DNA of 64,000 nt from Verrucomicrobiota bacterium. GTDB taxonomy: Bacteria > Verrucomicrobiota > Verrucomicrobiia > Palsa-1439. The stretch covers positions 26,576-90,575 of the forward strand of contig PLTX01000044.1 in NCBI GenBank assembly GCA_003164675.1, read 5' to 3'. A program made the position numbers and the translations under genes. Of this stretch, positions 46,451-56,090 are shown piece by piece (the first letter of the stretch is position 1; each line of letters opens with the position of its first letter). Under the pieces are notes generated by a model. The model was not told the DNA's origin. It made no database searches and worked only from the letters and a program-made list of their open reading frames with translations.

Positions 46451-46491
46451 AAATACGAGGCATTTAGTCGTCACCAAGCAGCACAGAGGGA

Positions 46492-47343
46492 ATGGACACT
46501 ACTCTTGCGAGCCAGAAAGTCCAAGCGGCGGCGTGCACCTTGCGCCGGTCGTTGGGAGTCGTCATTGCTGCCGTGTTGATGTTCTTGGTCGCCTGCGAAC
46601 ACTCTGATTCCGTCTCAGACGCTACGGCGGAACAAGAGGTCAACTACCAGCGCGCCAGGCACCTATGCGAGCAACAGGACTTTCCAGGCGCAGCGGAGTT
46701 TTTCAATAGGGCGCTATTGGTGAACCCGGCGTTTGCCAACGCACACTTGGAACTGGGTTTGTTATACGAGAACCGATTGGCTGACCCGATATCCGCCATT
46801 TATCATTACCGGCGGTTTTTGGAGCTGCGGCCAGATTCGGACAAGAAGCAGTTGGTTGAAGACTTTATCGAACGCGCCAAGCTGTCGTTGGCGGCAAAAT
46901 TGCCCCAATCCCCCATCGTCGATCCGGGCGAGTTGACACGGTTGGAAAATGAGAAGACGGCGTTGCTGCAGGAGAACGCTGCGCTTCGAACGCTAGTGGC
47001 GGAATTGGAAAAGGTGGGTAACGCCGCACAACTGGTAGCGACGACGCCGACAACCGTTACGGTGGCTTCGGCCGCTCCGCCGGTTCCAACCACGGCGACC
47101 ACGCCTGCGGTTGCTCCGGGAATTGTGATGGCGGCGGCACCCATCATGTCGACGCCCGAGACATCGACCATGGAGTCGTCGCGGGTGCGGACGTATACGG
47201 TGCAGCGAGGCGACACATTGCAGTCACTGGCGTTAAGGTATTACGGGTCGCGAGCGGCGTGGGAAAGGATTTTTCAGGCAAATCGGAGCGGTCTGCCAAG
47301 CAAAGATCAGTTGAAGGTCGGGCAGCAGTTGGTAATTCCCTGA
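46492..47343 (+). CDS. TPR and LysM lipoprotein
   Basis: The 283-residue product has a lipobox 'MFLVAC' (Cys35), two TPR-like units ('QRARHLCEQQDFPGAAEFFNRALLVNPAFANAHLELGLLY'), a short coiled coil ('ELTRLENEKTALLQENAALRTLVAELEKV'), an Ala/Thr/Pro-rich linker and a C-terminal LysM domain ('RTYTVQRGDTLQSLALRYYGSRAAWERIFQAN'). LysM binds peptidoglycan, so this is likely an envelope scaffold. It heads a run of four co-oriented genes. Confidence 0.87.
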   Translation: MDTTLASQKVQAAACTLRRSLGVVIAAVLMFLVACEHSDSVSDATAEQEVNYQRARHLCEQQDFPGAAEFFNRALLVNPAFANAHLELGLLYENRLADPISAIYHYRRFLELRPDSDKKQLVEDFIERAKLSLAAKLPQSPIVDPGELTRLENEKTALLQENAALRTLVAELEKVGNAAQLVATTPTTVTVASAAPPVPTTATTPAVAPGIVMAAAPIMSTPETSTMESSRVRTYTVQRGDTLQSLALRYYGSRAAWERIFQANRSGLPSKDQLKVGQQLVIP

Positions 47344-47376
47344 TACGAAACGTGGGTCGAATAGGGCGAGAGGGTT

Positions 47377-48312
47377 ATGTTGAATAAGGTATTCGCGGGG
47401 TTGGTGATCGCGTTTTGGGCAGCCATGATGACGGCGCTGGTGCGTGTCGAAGTTTTCCCGCAGCCGACGGTGATCGAAACTTTTTCGACCGAACGGGTCA
47501 TGAGGAAAGTGTTCTCGAATCCCGAACCCCTGAGTCTGGACGTGTATTACAACTCCAGCAATCGCATCGGCCATTGCACGATCGAAATCCAGCCACAAAT
47601 GAGTGACAAGCCTGGCGACGAATCCGGCCCGACGCAAAAGGTGGTCGGTTACAAAGTCACCAGTGACTTGAAAGTCAGGCTGTCGGCATTTGGAATGCCA
47701 TCGCGGCTGACGCTGGTTGGCGAAAGTATTTTCAGCAGGAAATTGGAACTGGAACACTTTCGGTTTAGCACCGTCATCGGCGAAGGTCGGACGGGTGCGG
47801 CTGGCCCGGGAGATGGTCGCGTGAATGTGATCGGAGACGATCATGCCAAAACGGTGCAGGTGGCGTTCGATTTTGGCGACTTCCACGATGAACGTCTCTT
47901 TGACTTTGATCAGGTCAAGGACGCGGGCTTTGCCAACGCATTCGGATTGCCGGGGATGGCCAACTTCAGCTTCCTCGGAGGTGGCGGACTTCCCAGTGGT
48001 CTCGGTGTGTCTTCGGACAAGGGCGCACACGCGCAGCCCGCGACGACCACGGCCCTCGACCGCTTGGAAATCGCGGGCAATCTGCAGCGTGTGTACCTCG
48101 TGTATTCGAAGATCGACGACCAGATGTGGACGAAGATCTGGGTGGACGAGTCGGGTCAGGTTCTCAAGGTGGTTACCTCGATGGGGCTGGAGATGCGAAG
48201 CGATGCCGCACTGGGAATGGGCGAAGACCCGAATCGAATGGATCGCAAAAGGGGCGGTGGACGTGAGTCCCCGCTGGGGACAACGTCCCTCTCACGGGGG
48301 ACCAGACCATGA
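47377..48312 (+). CDS. Exported protein of unknown function
   Basis: The 311-residue product has one N-terminal hydrophobic segment ('VFAGLVIAFWAAMMTALVRV') that is a signal or anchor. The beta-rich body ('LSLDVYYNSSNRIGHCTIEIQP', 'YLVYSKIDDQMWTKIWVDESGQVLKVVTSMGLEM') resembles DUF3108/DUF6134-like exported domains only loosely. Its stop overlaps the ABC ATPase start in ATGA, which ties it to the exporter. I do not recognise it further. Confidence 0.7.
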   Translation: MLNKVFAGLVIAFWAAMMTALVRVEVFPQPTVIETFSTERVMRKVFSNPEPLSLDVYYNSSNRIGHCTIEIQPQMSDKPGDESGPTQKVVGYKVTSDLKVRLSAFGMPSRLTLVGESIFSRKLELEHFRFSTVIGEGRTGAAGPGDGRVNVIGDDHAKTVQVAFDFGDFHDERLFDFDQVKDAGFANAFGLPGMANFSFLGGGGLPSGLGVSSDKGAHAQPATTTALDRLEIAGNLQRVYLVYSKIDDQMWTKIWVDESGQVLKVVTSMGLEMRSDAALGMGEDPNRMDRKRGGGRESPLGTTSLSRGTRP

Positions 48313-49052
48313 TCCGCACCGAACATCTCACGAAGCGGTACGGCGGGCTGGTGGCCGTCAACGACCTCAACCTCGATATCCCGCAGGGCCAGTTCTTCGC
48401 GTTCCTCGGACCGAACGGCGCCGGGAAGACGACCACCATCAAGCTCCTGGCGGGATTGCTCAAGCCCACCTCAGGCCGCGCGTTTATCGGAGGCTATGAT
48501 ATTCAGTCGGATCCGGTCGAGGCCCGCAAGATCATCAGCTACGTGCCGGACATGCCATTTCTCTATGACAAACTCGAGCCCATGGAATTCATGTTGTTCG
48601 TCGGCCAGCTGTATGGAATGGAACATGCAGAGCTCGCGCGGGCGAGCGACGAACTGTTTGATGTGTTCGGGTTGGACGAGGTCCGCACGCAGCCGATCGA
48701 AGACCTTTCCCTCGGCACGCGACAGCGCCTGGTCATTGCCTCCGCGCTGCTGCATAAGCCCAAGGTGATCATTATCGACGAGCCGATGGCCGGCTTTGAC
48801 CCGCGGAGTGCGCGGGTGGTCAAGAATGTTCTCAAGAAACGTTCCCGTGCCGGTGTGACCGTGTTTCTTTCAACGCATATCTTGCATATCGCCGAGGAGT
48901 TGGCCGATCAGGTGGGCATTTTGAACCGCGGCAAGCTGATTGCGGTGGGAACGATCGATGAACTCCGGGAACTCAGCGGTGAACAGGGCGAACTCGAAGA
49001 CACATTTCTGGCGCTGACGCGCGGAGAGGAGCGAGCGACCGAACGGCCATGA
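48309..49052 (+). CDS. ABC transporter ATP-binding protein (ABC-2 exporter)
   Basis: The 247-residue product carries Walker A 'GPNGAGKTTT' (34-43), signature 'LSLGTRQRL', Walker B 'KVIIIDEPMAGFDP' and the H-loop 'FLSTHIL'. It resembles CcmA/NatA-type exporters that pair with an ABC-2 permease. It overlaps the next gene by four bases (ATGA), which encodes that permease. Confidence 0.95.
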   Translation: MIRTEHLTKRYGGLVAVNDLNLDIPQGQFFAFLGPNGAGKTTTIKLLAGLLKPTSGRAFIGGYDIQSDPVEARKIISYVPDMPFLYDKLEPMEFMLFVGQLYGMEHAELARASDELFDVFGLDEVRTQPIEDLSLGTRQRLVIASALLHKPKVIIIDEPMAGFDPRSARVVKNVLKKRSRAGVTVFLSTHILHIAEELADQVGILNRGKLIAVGTIDELRELSGEQGELEDTFLALTRGEERATERP

Positions 49053-50791
49053 ACGCCCTGAAGTTTTTCCGGTTGCTGATCGAGCTCAACCTGCGGATTG
49101 TCCGCCGCAACATCCTCACGTTACGGGAGAAATCGCTCCTGATGGTGTCGGTGATCACCTTGTTCGTGATTGGCTACTGGTTCGCGGCTTACGCCATCTT
49201 CTACATGGGGTTCCGCCATCTGGCGGAAGTACCGGGTCTCCAGGTGATCGTGCTGGACCGGATGCTCTACCTCTTCTTCGCATTCCTGTTCCTGATGTTG
49301 ATGTTCTCCAACATGATCATTGGCTACTCGACGTTGTTCAAGAGTCAGGAAACCCAGTGGATGCTCACGCTTCCCGTCCGCAGTCTCGACGTGTTCCGAT
49401 GGAAACTCATGGAGACAACCCTGCTGGCGAGTTGGGCGTTCCTGTTTCTGTCGGCCCCGTTGATGGCCGCCTACGGGAATGCCCGACACGTGTTGCCGAG
49501 CTTCTATCTGAAGGTGTTCCTGTTGTTTATCCCGTTCACCGTCATCCCGGCGGCGCTCGGGTCGATCGCGATCCTGATCGTCACCCGCTACCTTCACCGA
49601 CGGGTTTTCAAGTGGGTGCTCTTCGGCGTCAGCGCCGTGGGCATCGCCGCCGCCGTCACGTTTTTAAAGCCCATGCAGGCCGAACAACTGGAGCAGGCCC
49701 AAATGGTGGCTTCGCTCACGCAATTGCTTCACAACAGCAACATGACCCTGCAACCGATGTTGCCGAGCTACTGGGTCGCTTCGAGCATGATTGCCTGGGG
49801 GGAAGGCTGGTCGAGGAAGGGGCTGTTCTATTTTCTCGTTCTCCTGAGCAACGCCATGATGGCCACCCTCGTTTGCCTGACCATCAGCCGCCGATTGTTT
49901 TACGAAGGTTGGTCGCGCAACCATACCCAGGGTGATTTTCAGCTGGGTGTCCCGCTCTTGGACAAACCCATCAATCTCCCGCGCGCGGACCTCGCCGACC
50001 GCATCGTCAACCTCTGGCCGCGCCTCCATCACGTCACCCGCGCCCTCGTCATCAAGGACATCCGCGTGTTCTGGCGCGATACCTCCCAGTGGAGCCAGTT
50101 CGTGATCTTCTTCGGCCTGCTCGGCCTCTACGTCCTGAATCTCCGCAGCGTCGCCTACGATTGGAGCAATGAGTACTGGGCCAGCTTCGTCTGCTTCCTC
50201 AACCTCGGCGCCTCCAGCATGACACTGGCCACCTTGACCACCCGCTTCGTGTTCCCCCAGTTCAGCCTCGAAGGCAAACGCCTGTGGATCGTCGGCATGG
50301 TCCCCAACGGCCTCAAACGCGTCCTCCTCGAAAAATTCTGGCTCAGCAGCGTCTGCTCCGCCGCCATCACCCTCTGCCTCATGCTCACTTCCAGTTGGAT
50401 GCTCCACATTCCCGGCTGGCTGACCCTCCTGTTTGCCTCGACCGTCATCGTCATGAGCTTCGCCCTCTGCGGCATCGCCGTCGGCATCGGCACGCTCTTC
50501 CCCAACTTCTCCTCCGGCTCAACTGCCAACCGCCGCGACGACAACCCCGCCCGCATCGTCTCCGGCTTCGGCGGCACCTTCTGTTTCCTCCTCAGCCTCG
50601 TCTACATCGTCCTCGTCATCGGCTCCGAAGTCCTCCCCATGTACCAGAGCTTCGCCGCCAACGGATTCAACGACCGCGGCCAACCCTGGGGCCTCGTCTT
50701 CTCTTGGATCTTCGTCGCCTTCCTAAGCCTCTTCGCCACCACCATCCCCATGTCCCTCGCCCTCAAAAAAGTCGACTCCCTCGAAATCTGA
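49049..50791 (+). CDS. ABC-2-type exporter permease
   Basis: The 580-residue product is a membrane protein with about 12 hydrophobic segments in two groups separated by a soluble loop ('YEGWSRNHTQGDFQLGVPLLDKPINLPRADLADR'). That layout matches large ABC-2 permeases with duplicated halves. Substrate unknown. Late in the gene the third-position C bias is strong, giving long antisense open frames. Confidence 0.85.
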   Translation: MNALKFFRLLIELNLRIVRRNILTLREKSLLMVSVITLFVIGYWFAAYAIFYMGFRHLAEVPGLQVIVLDRMLYLFFAFLFLMLMFSNMIIGYSTLFKSQETQWMLTLPVRSLDVFRWKLMETTLLASWAFLFLSAPLMAAYGNARHVLPSFYLKVFLLFIPFTVIPAALGSIAILIVTRYLHRRVFKWVLFGVSAVGIAAAVTFLKPMQAEQLEQAQMVASLTQLLHNSNMTLQPMLPSYWVASSMIAWGEGWSRKGLFYFLVLLSNAMMATLVCLTISRRLFYEGWSRNHTQGDFQLGVPLLDKPINLPRADLADRIVNLWPRLHHVTRALVIKDIRVFWRDTSQWSQFVIFFGLLGLYVLNLRSVAYDWSNEYWASFVCFLNLGASSMTLATLTTRFVFPQFSLEGKRLWIVGMVPNGLKRVLLEKFWLSSVCSAAITLCLMLTSSWMLHIPGWLTLLFASTVIVMSFALCGIAVGIGTLFPNFSSGSTANRRDDNPARIVSGFGGTFCFLLSLVYIVLVIGSEVLPMYQSFAANGFNDRGQPWGLVFSWIFVAFLSLFATTIPMSLALKKVDSLEI

Positions 50792-50891
50792 CTTTAGCTC
50801 AACCCAGCTCTCCCCACCCGCCCCGACGCAAACAAAGCCGAATCCACGTCGTTTTGACCCTCCGAACGGCCCCACGAATAGCTCCGGACCC

Positions 50892-51014
50892 CCAAACGAA
50901 GCCAATTTTAGCAAAACGAAGCCAAGTGACAAAATGGCACACTTTGGTTGCTAACGCATTGTCCATCAAGCCAATCCACAACCTCCAACACTCCAAAAAA
51001 TTGGCTTCGTTTGG
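50892..51014. mobile_element. MITE-like 123-bp element, copy 2
   Basis: Same length and the same 18-bp terminal inverted repeats as 2080-2202. The internal segment differs at several positions, so it is not a recent duplicate. Confidence 0.75.
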
Positions 51015-51050
51015 CAGAATTACATATATGGGGCGTACCCCCCCTGTTTA

Positions 51051-51110
51051 CCCTGAGCAACGTCGAAGGGTTTGCCCTGAGCTTGTCGAAGGGAGCGCGG
51101 TCGAAGGGTC
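51051..51110. repeat. CCCTGAGC...GTCGAAGGG repeat units
   Basis: The pattern CCCTGAGCnnnGTCGAAGGG occurs twice in tandem, and a partial third copy (GCGGTCGAAGGG) follows. This sequence is a common dispersed palindrome in unrelated bacteria. Confidence 0.65.
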
Positions 51111-51154
51111 CCCTGTAGCCGCGCGCGGCGAGCGCGGACCCGATGCCGTCGTTC

Positions 51155-51180
51155 TGTAGCCACGGCGCTCTGTCGCCGTG
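51155..51180. repeat. Hairpin repeat, third near-identical copy
   Basis: TGTAGCCACGGCGCTCTGTC followed by GCCGTG, identical to the unit at 2606. Confidence 0.7.
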
Positions 51181-51432
51181 CCCTTTCTTCCCCTATATCA
51201 AAGAACAACCAAACCGCGCTGACTATACACTATCAAATATATACTGTCTAGTCATTTTTCAATGTCGGATGCCCCGAGCCTGATCCGGGGCGACGATCCA
51301 CTTTGAATCATAGGTTTCCCGCCGCAGGCGGACTGCCGGCTCTGGCGGGGCAGCCGGCCCGGCTGTCGCCGTACTCCCGTCGTCCGTCCTGCCTTCCGCT
51401 CTTTCGCTTTCCGCCGACTCCTCGTCTCCTCG

Positions 51433-51462
51433 CCCCTTGGGGGAGAGGATTAAGGTGAGGGG
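51433..51462 (-). repeat. 30-base dispersed repeat, inverted copy
   Basis: Reverse complement of 24985-25014 with two differences. Confidence 0.6.
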
Positions 51463-51764
51463 TCCTCCTGCCGTCGTTTCCTCCCCGCCGCCACCTCCCT
51501 TCTGAGATCTTAAATCTCCAATCTCAAATCCCCGCACGTCCACCCGCCGCCCCCGGCCCCCTGTAGCGGCGCTCGGAGCCTGCACTGAGCGCAGTCGAAG
51601 TGACCGTCGGTCGTTGCCGTACCGTCGTCTCGCTTGTCTCCCGTCCCTCATCTCCCATCAGCCATTTCCCATTGACCATCTCCCCCCACGCCGGGCTTGC
51701 TTGCCAATTCCGCCGCTTGTAGACTGCACGCCGTGACCAACCTTACATCGCTTAAATTGAGATC

Positions 51765-52200
51765 ATGAGCGACAAGGACCTCAGAACACACGAAGTCACT
51801 TTTTGCAGCCGCGTTTCAAAGTGGGCGGACTCGCTTTTTGAGAGCAATCCATCTCTGCCGTTCAAGCGCACGGAAATTGAGGAGTCCAAAGGCATCAACC
51901 GCAAGCGTTCAGATCTGCGCGTCTATGACGCGAAGAAAAAGTTGATTGTTGCGGGGGAAGTCAAGTTGCCGGGGACGCCCGAAGGACGCAACGCATATAA
52001 TTCTGCCCTATGGTGAGCACAATAGCTTCGCTTCCGAAAGGAGCAAGGCTGTGCCTGTCCCACAGCGTTCAACGTGCGCAAATCGCACGCCTTGGTATGA
52101 TTTGACCTACACGAAATGCGGTCAGCCATCACTTGCAATCCTCGCAATCAGGCTTACCTTGTAGTGGAGAGTCGAGCGACCCTCTCATCAAGTCAGGTAC
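51765..52200 (+). pseudogene. Remnant of an N-6 DNA methylase
   Basis: From ATG 51765 an 83-codon frame contains 'FKRTEIEESKGINRKRSDLR' and 'VYDAKKKLIVAGEVKLPGTP' then 'EGRNAYNSALW' and a stop. This is the first 80 residues of large N-6 adenine methylases of type IIG-like systems, which are normally over 1000 residues. Further on, 'NRTPWYDLTYTKCGQ' (about 52080-52125) recalls an internal segment of the same proteins, in a separate frame. I take the whole as a gene broken by a large internal deletion; the second piece is weaker evidence. Confidence 0.65.
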
Positions 52201-52439
52201 GTTGAGGGAGAAATACCCACCCTTGGGAACGGCTCGAGGGTCCAAAACCGAGAGATGTGCCTCGACTCTCCCTCCGTTTCCACCTCCCGAATCCACAGCC
52301 GCTCAGGTCTGCCGCCCACCTGCTTCCCGGCTTCCGCCTTCTGTCTCCTGTCTCCTGAATTCTGTCTCCCTTCTCCCTTTCATTCTTTACATTTTCCCGC
52401 CCCCTGCTATCCTACCTCCAACAAGGAGGAATTTTTTGT
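52201..52439. other. CT-rich stretch before the coiled-coil gene
   Basis: A pyrimidine-rich run (about 52258-52425) with words like TCTGTCTCCTGTCTCCTG, then GGAGG shortly before ATG 52440. No gene. Confidence 0.5.
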
Positions 52440-53081
52440 ATGAAACGTGGGGAAGGTAGCGCCGCTACCATCATGCCCGAATCCAAAAACGGGCCCGTGC
52501 TTACCGTCGTCGAACTGCCGCCGCATCGCGAAGAAGTCGATTCCAAACTCGAACAGGCTCGCGACCATTTGCTCGCCCTCCGCCGTCAGCAGGAGGAACT
52601 CGAACGCCAGAAAAACGAACTCGAGGAACTCCGCCGCCGTCAGGACGAGTACAGCCGTGGCCGCGCCGAAATCACCGATAAACTCGCCCGCGGCCTCATC
52701 GCCATCGAGCGCCAGCAGATCGAGTCCCAGCGGCTCACTGAGCTTTGCGAGTCTACCATTATCGCCTTCCGCGAATACACCGAACAGATCGAGCAGATCA
52801 ACGACGAGGACTGGAAAAGCGCCAACGTCCGCGAAGAACTGAGCAAGGCCCTCGCCACCATTGAGAGCGCCCGCCTCGAATACAATCGCGCCCACGCCAA
52901 ACTCGATTGCCTCAACCCCGCTGCGGGCCAGCCCGTCGCCGACCTCGCCACCGATCGGAAAAGGAAACTGCCCGCTTGGGACGAACTCGTCCGTTACGCC
53001 TGCATCGGCGCGGCGGCCTCCGCCCCGCTCATCGTCGCCGGCACCATCTGGCTTATCATAGTAATGACGGCGAAACATTGA
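52440..53081 (+). CDS. Coiled-coil protein with C-terminal membrane anchor
   Basis: The 213-residue product is a long charged coiled coil ('LEQARDHLLALRRQQEELERQKNELEELRRRQDEYSRGRAE') ending in one membrane segment ('IGAAASAPLIVAGTIWLIIVM'). ATG 52440 is preceded by AAGGAGG at about 11 bases. It sits with the next gene (15 bases downstream), also a coil plus membrane anchor, as a likely pair at the membrane. Function unknown. Confidence 0.75.
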   Translation: MKRGEGSAATIMPESKNGPVLTVVELPPHREEVDSKLEQARDHLLALRRQQEELERQKNELEELRRRQDEYSRGRAEITDKLARGLIAIERQQIESQRLTELCESTIIAFREYTEQIEQINDEDWKSANVREELSKALATIESARLEYNRAHAKLDCLNPAAGQPVADLATDRKRKLPAWDELVRYACIGAAASAPLIVAGTIWLIIVMTAKH

Positions 53082-53095
53082 CGCGGCACCCGGCC

Positions 53096-53629
53096 ATGCG
53101 ATTCCGTTCCAAACGCGCCGATCCGATTGACCGGGCCATCAACGAGCTCGACCACCAGATCGCCACCGTCCAACGTCAGTTGCGCGAATTGACCAATGAC
53201 CCCGCGCGCGCCGCCACCGTCGTGTCGCCCGCAAAAAAGGTCACCCGATTCGTCGAAAACATCCTGTCGGCATCCGGAGACTTTACGGACACGCCCCAGC
53301 GCGCCCGCCAGGACCTGTTCGATGTCGCCGCTGAACCCCTCAAGGAGTTGGAAGCCGAGCCGATCGCCTTTGCCCACAAACCCGAGCCCGACCTTTTCGC
53401 CACCACGTCAGCGTCAGCCACACACACCAGCCCCACCACGAGCACGGTCGCCCTCGAGACCGCCCAGGTCGTCCCGCCACAGGAAAAACTCGCCCATTAC
53501 CTCGGCGCCGGCAGCATCAGAAGCTACAAACCGCTCAAGCGCGTCCAACGTCAGCTCCGTAATCGCTTTTTCATGTGGCTCGGGCTATCCTTCGTCGCGT
53601 TATGGATCATCTGGTTCGTGATTCGGTAA
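53096..53629 (+). CDS. Small membrane-anchored protein, partner of the previous gene
   Basis: I start at ATG 53096 because the longer frame upstream only mirrors the previous gene. The 177-residue product has a short coil ('AINELDHQIATVQRQLRELTND'), a Thr/Ser-rich middle and a C-terminal membrane segment ('FFMWLGLSFVALWIIWFVI'). No family recognised. Confidence 0.68.
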   Translation: MRFRSKRADPIDRAINELDHQIATVQRQLRELTNDPARAATVVSPAKKVTRFVENILSASGDFTDTPQRARQDLFDVAAEPLKELEAEPIAFAHKPEPDLFATTSASATHTSPTTSTVALETAQVVPPQEKLAHYLGAGSIRSYKPLKRVQRQLRNRFFMWLGLSFVALWIIWFVIR

Positions 53630-54060
53630 TCACCGACACCAAGCGGTTTCCCTTCGCCCCTTCATGGGGAGAAGGTCAGGATGAGCGGTGGTTGAACAAT
53701 TGCACCCGCAGCCTGCCCATCAAACGCCGCCTGCTCCAAATCGAAGGCGTGGGTCGCTGACAACGACAAGCAACTCCGTCTTTGCGACAGTGACCAGTTC
53801 GTTTCGTTCCTGGCAGCCTTGGGTAACGCGCTGTCGCCGGAACAGGCCAACCTCGGCATCAAAACTGCCATGACCGGAGACGAATTCATCTATCCCAGTG
53901 TGCATGCCTTCGAAGAGGAAATCGTCTGGTCGCTGTACCAAATGGCCCGCAAGCTGGATTGACCAGCCGCGGAAGCCGACGGCGGTTGGCCATTTCCGTT
54001 CCGCATTCGCGGGCTTGCATTTTGGCCCGACGTGGCTGAGGTTTAGTGGTTAGGCTATAG
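53630..54060. other. Gap with a possible gene remnant
   Basis: A frame open from 53696 to 53962 reads sensibly toward its end ('ALGNALSPEQANLGIKTAMT', 'HAFEEEIVWSLYQMARKLD') but has no start. It may be the tail of an old gene. A diverged copy of the 30-base CT repeat lies near 53655-53685. Confidence 0.35.
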
Positions 54061-54519
54061 ATGCAGCCTCCAGCAAATAACGACTTAGATTTGCGTTGGT
54101 TCCTCCCGCTATTCATCGGAGGGTGGTGTGCGTTTGAGGTTTCCTTTTCTATCATCAGCGGTTGGTATGCGCTATCGCAGCGTTACCGGTCGACACACAC
54201 TGTGGAGGGGCGTCTGTTCCCATTTGCTTCCATGAAGCTTGGTCCGAGGTTCTTCCCTGTGAGCTACCCTCTATTCGTCCGTTTGGGATTGGCTGGCATC
54301 TCCCTGTCCATTTTTCCTCTCTTCCGCATTTGTCATCCACCATTGTTCATTCCTTGGAGCGCAGTGTCAGACTGTCGGCGCGAGCGGCATTTGTTTTTTA
54401 TGCACACCGCCGTTTATGTATCCGAACCGAAGACCCGTATGCTGTTTGCTGGCCGATTGGGCAGCGCCATTTATGATTCGTGGTCGAGAGACCATGCACA
54501 GCCTGGGAGGACGGTCTAA
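54061..54519 (+). CDS. Hypothetical membrane protein
   Basis: The 152-residue product has two hydrophobic segments and the string 'FRICHPPLFIPWSAV', which I recognise from a recurrent bacterial family of unknown function with this membrane layout. ATG 54061 has no strong ribosome site. It stands alone between the gap and pgi. Confidence 0.6.
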   Translation: MQPPANNDLDLRWFLPLFIGGWCAFEVSFSIISGWYALSQRYRSTHTVEGRLFPFASMKLGPRFFPVSYPLFVRLGLAGISLSIFPLFRICHPPLFIPWSAVSDCRRERHLFFMHTAVYVSEPKTRMLFAGRLGSAIYDSWSRDHAQPGRTV

Positions 54520-54692
54520 TAAATCGCTTCAGCCAACCGCGACCCGCTACGCGGTAGATCTTTGGAAGTTCAAACTGTAAGGTTCGCAAATCGTTCAAGG
54601 CGGGTAGGCAAGTTACCCATCCCGCTCGCCAAAATGTGTTTGCCGCACTCGGTCGAATCTGCGATAAACCACCGCTCTGGGAGGGCAGCGGT

Positions 54693-56090
54693 TTGCTCAA
54701 TCTACGCTACGATTTCAACAACTTGATGGCCGAGCGTGTCGGCGAGCATGGTGTCACCGACGCCGAACTCAAGGCGCTCGGGCCGAAGCTCGTCGCCGCC
54801 GCGGACGCGGTCGAGAAAGCCGCGCTCGGGTTCCGCAAGCTGCCCTACGACACGAAGCTCGTCGACGAGGTCGCCGTCCTCGCCAGCGAAATCCAGGAGC
54901 GGTGCGACAATTTCGTCGTCGTCGGCATCGGCGGGTCGGCCCTCGGCAACCTCGCGCTCCACAGCGCGCTCAACCATCCCGAATACAACCATCTCATCCG
55001 CCCGCCCCGGCGCGGCCCGCGATTGTTCGTGGCCGACAACATCGACCCCGACCGCATCGCCGGGTTGCTCGACGCCATCGATCTCGACAACACCGTGTTC
55101 AACGTGATCACCAAGTCGGGCGGCACCGCCGAAACGATGAGCGAGTTCCTCATCTTCCGCGAAGCCCTCATCAAGAAGCTCGGTCCCGAGCGCCACGTCG
55201 AACACATCGTCATCACCACCGATCCCCAAACGGGCGAACTCCGCGAGATCGTGAAACATTTCGGCTACGCCTCGTTGCCGATCCCGCCCGACGTGGGCGG
55301 GCGTTTCTCCGTGCTCAGCGCCGTCGGCCTGCTCAGCGCGGCAGTCACGGGCATCGACATCCACAAACTGCTTCGGGGCGCGGAGGAAATGAACGCGCTC
55401 TGCCAGAAATCCAAGAAGCTCTGGGAAAACCCGGCCCTCACCGGCGCGGCGTTGCATTATTTGATGGACAAGGCCAAGGGCAAAAACATCCAGGTGATGA
55501 TGCCGTACTCGCACGCGTTGCGCGACGTGGCGGATTGGTTCCGCCAACTCTGGGCCGAAAGCCTTGGGAAACGCGTCGATCGCGCGGGTAAACGGGTGCA
55601 CTCCGGCCAGACGCCGGAAAAGGCGCTGGGCGTGACCGACCAGCACTCGGTCATGCAACTGTATGTCGAGGGGCCGTTCGACAAGGTCATCACATTCCTG
55701 ACCGTGGACGAATTCCACGCGACGGTGCCGATCCCGCCGGCGTTCCCCGATTTCGACGCCGTGAAGTATCTGGGCGGGCACACGCTCAACGAATTGATCG
55801 GGGCCGAGCAGCGGGCAACGGAACTGGCGCTCACCCAGAGCGGTAAACCGAACTGCGCCATACGCCTCCCGCGCGTGGATGAAGAAACCGTCGGCACGCT
55901 GCTCTATCTCCTCGAAATGCAGACCGCCTATGCGGGCGAGTTGTATAACATCAACGCCTTCGACCAGCCCGGCGTCGAACCGGGCAGGAATTACGCCTAT
56001 GGCCTGATGGGCCGCAAGGGATTCGAGTCGAAGCGCCGTGAGGTCGAGACGGCGGGCAAACCCAACGCCAAATGGGTGGTGGGCGCGTGA
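54693..56090 (+). CDS. pgi: Glucose-6-phosphate isomerase
   Basis: The open frame reaches ATG 54636, but TTG 54693 follows GGGAGGG and starts at the usual point of the family ('LLNLRYDFNNLMAERVGEHGV'). The 465-residue product contains 'FVVVGIGGSALGNLALHSAL', 'VITKSGGTAETMSEFLIFR', 'QHSVMQLYVEGPFDKVITFL' and 'FDQPGVEPGRNYAYGLMG'. It interconverts glucose-6-phosphate and fructose-6-phosphate. Its stop overlaps the GTG start of the pyrE remnant. Confidence 0.95.
   Translation: MLNLRYDFNNLMAERVGEHGVTDAELKALGPKLVAAADAVEKAALGFRKLPYDTKLVDEVAVLASEIQERCDNFVVVGIGGSALGNLALHSALNHPEYNHLIRPPRRGPRLFVADNIDPDRIAGLLDAIDLDNTVFNVITKSGGTAETMSEFLIFREALIKKLGPERHVEHIVITTDPQTGELREIVKHFGYASLPIPPDVGGRFSVLSAVGLLSAAVTGIDIHKLLRGAEEMNALCQKSKKLWENPALTGAALHYLMDKAKGKNIQVMMPYSHALRDVADWFRQLWAESLGKRVDRAGKRVHSGQTPEKALGVTDQHSVMQLYVEGPFDKVITFLTVDEFHATVPIPPAFPDFDAVKYLGGHTLNELIGAEQRATELALTQSGKPNCAIRLPRVDEETVGTLLYLLEMQTAYAGELYNINAFDQPGVEPGRNYAYGLMGRKGFESKRREVETAGKPNAKWVVGA

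Larger units (their letters stand above)
46047..46491. other. Gap after the beta-glucan island
   Basis: No gene. It holds the second 41-base repeat (46352-46392) and the promoter of the LysM gene. Short frames on both strands are chance. Confidence 0.6.
50792..51764. other. Repeat-rich gene-free stretch
   Basis: Nearly 1 kb without a gene: the second 123-bp element, palindromic CCCTGAGC/GTCGAAGGG units, a hairpin unit and the inverted 30-base repeat. CT-rich strings run from about 51600 to 51700. Confidence 0.7.

Noticed and set aside
46187-46463. Short overlapping frames in the gap at 46.2-46.5 kb
   Set aside because: They are translations of the 41-base repeat and its surroundings, similar to those seen at the other copy near 30.15 kb.
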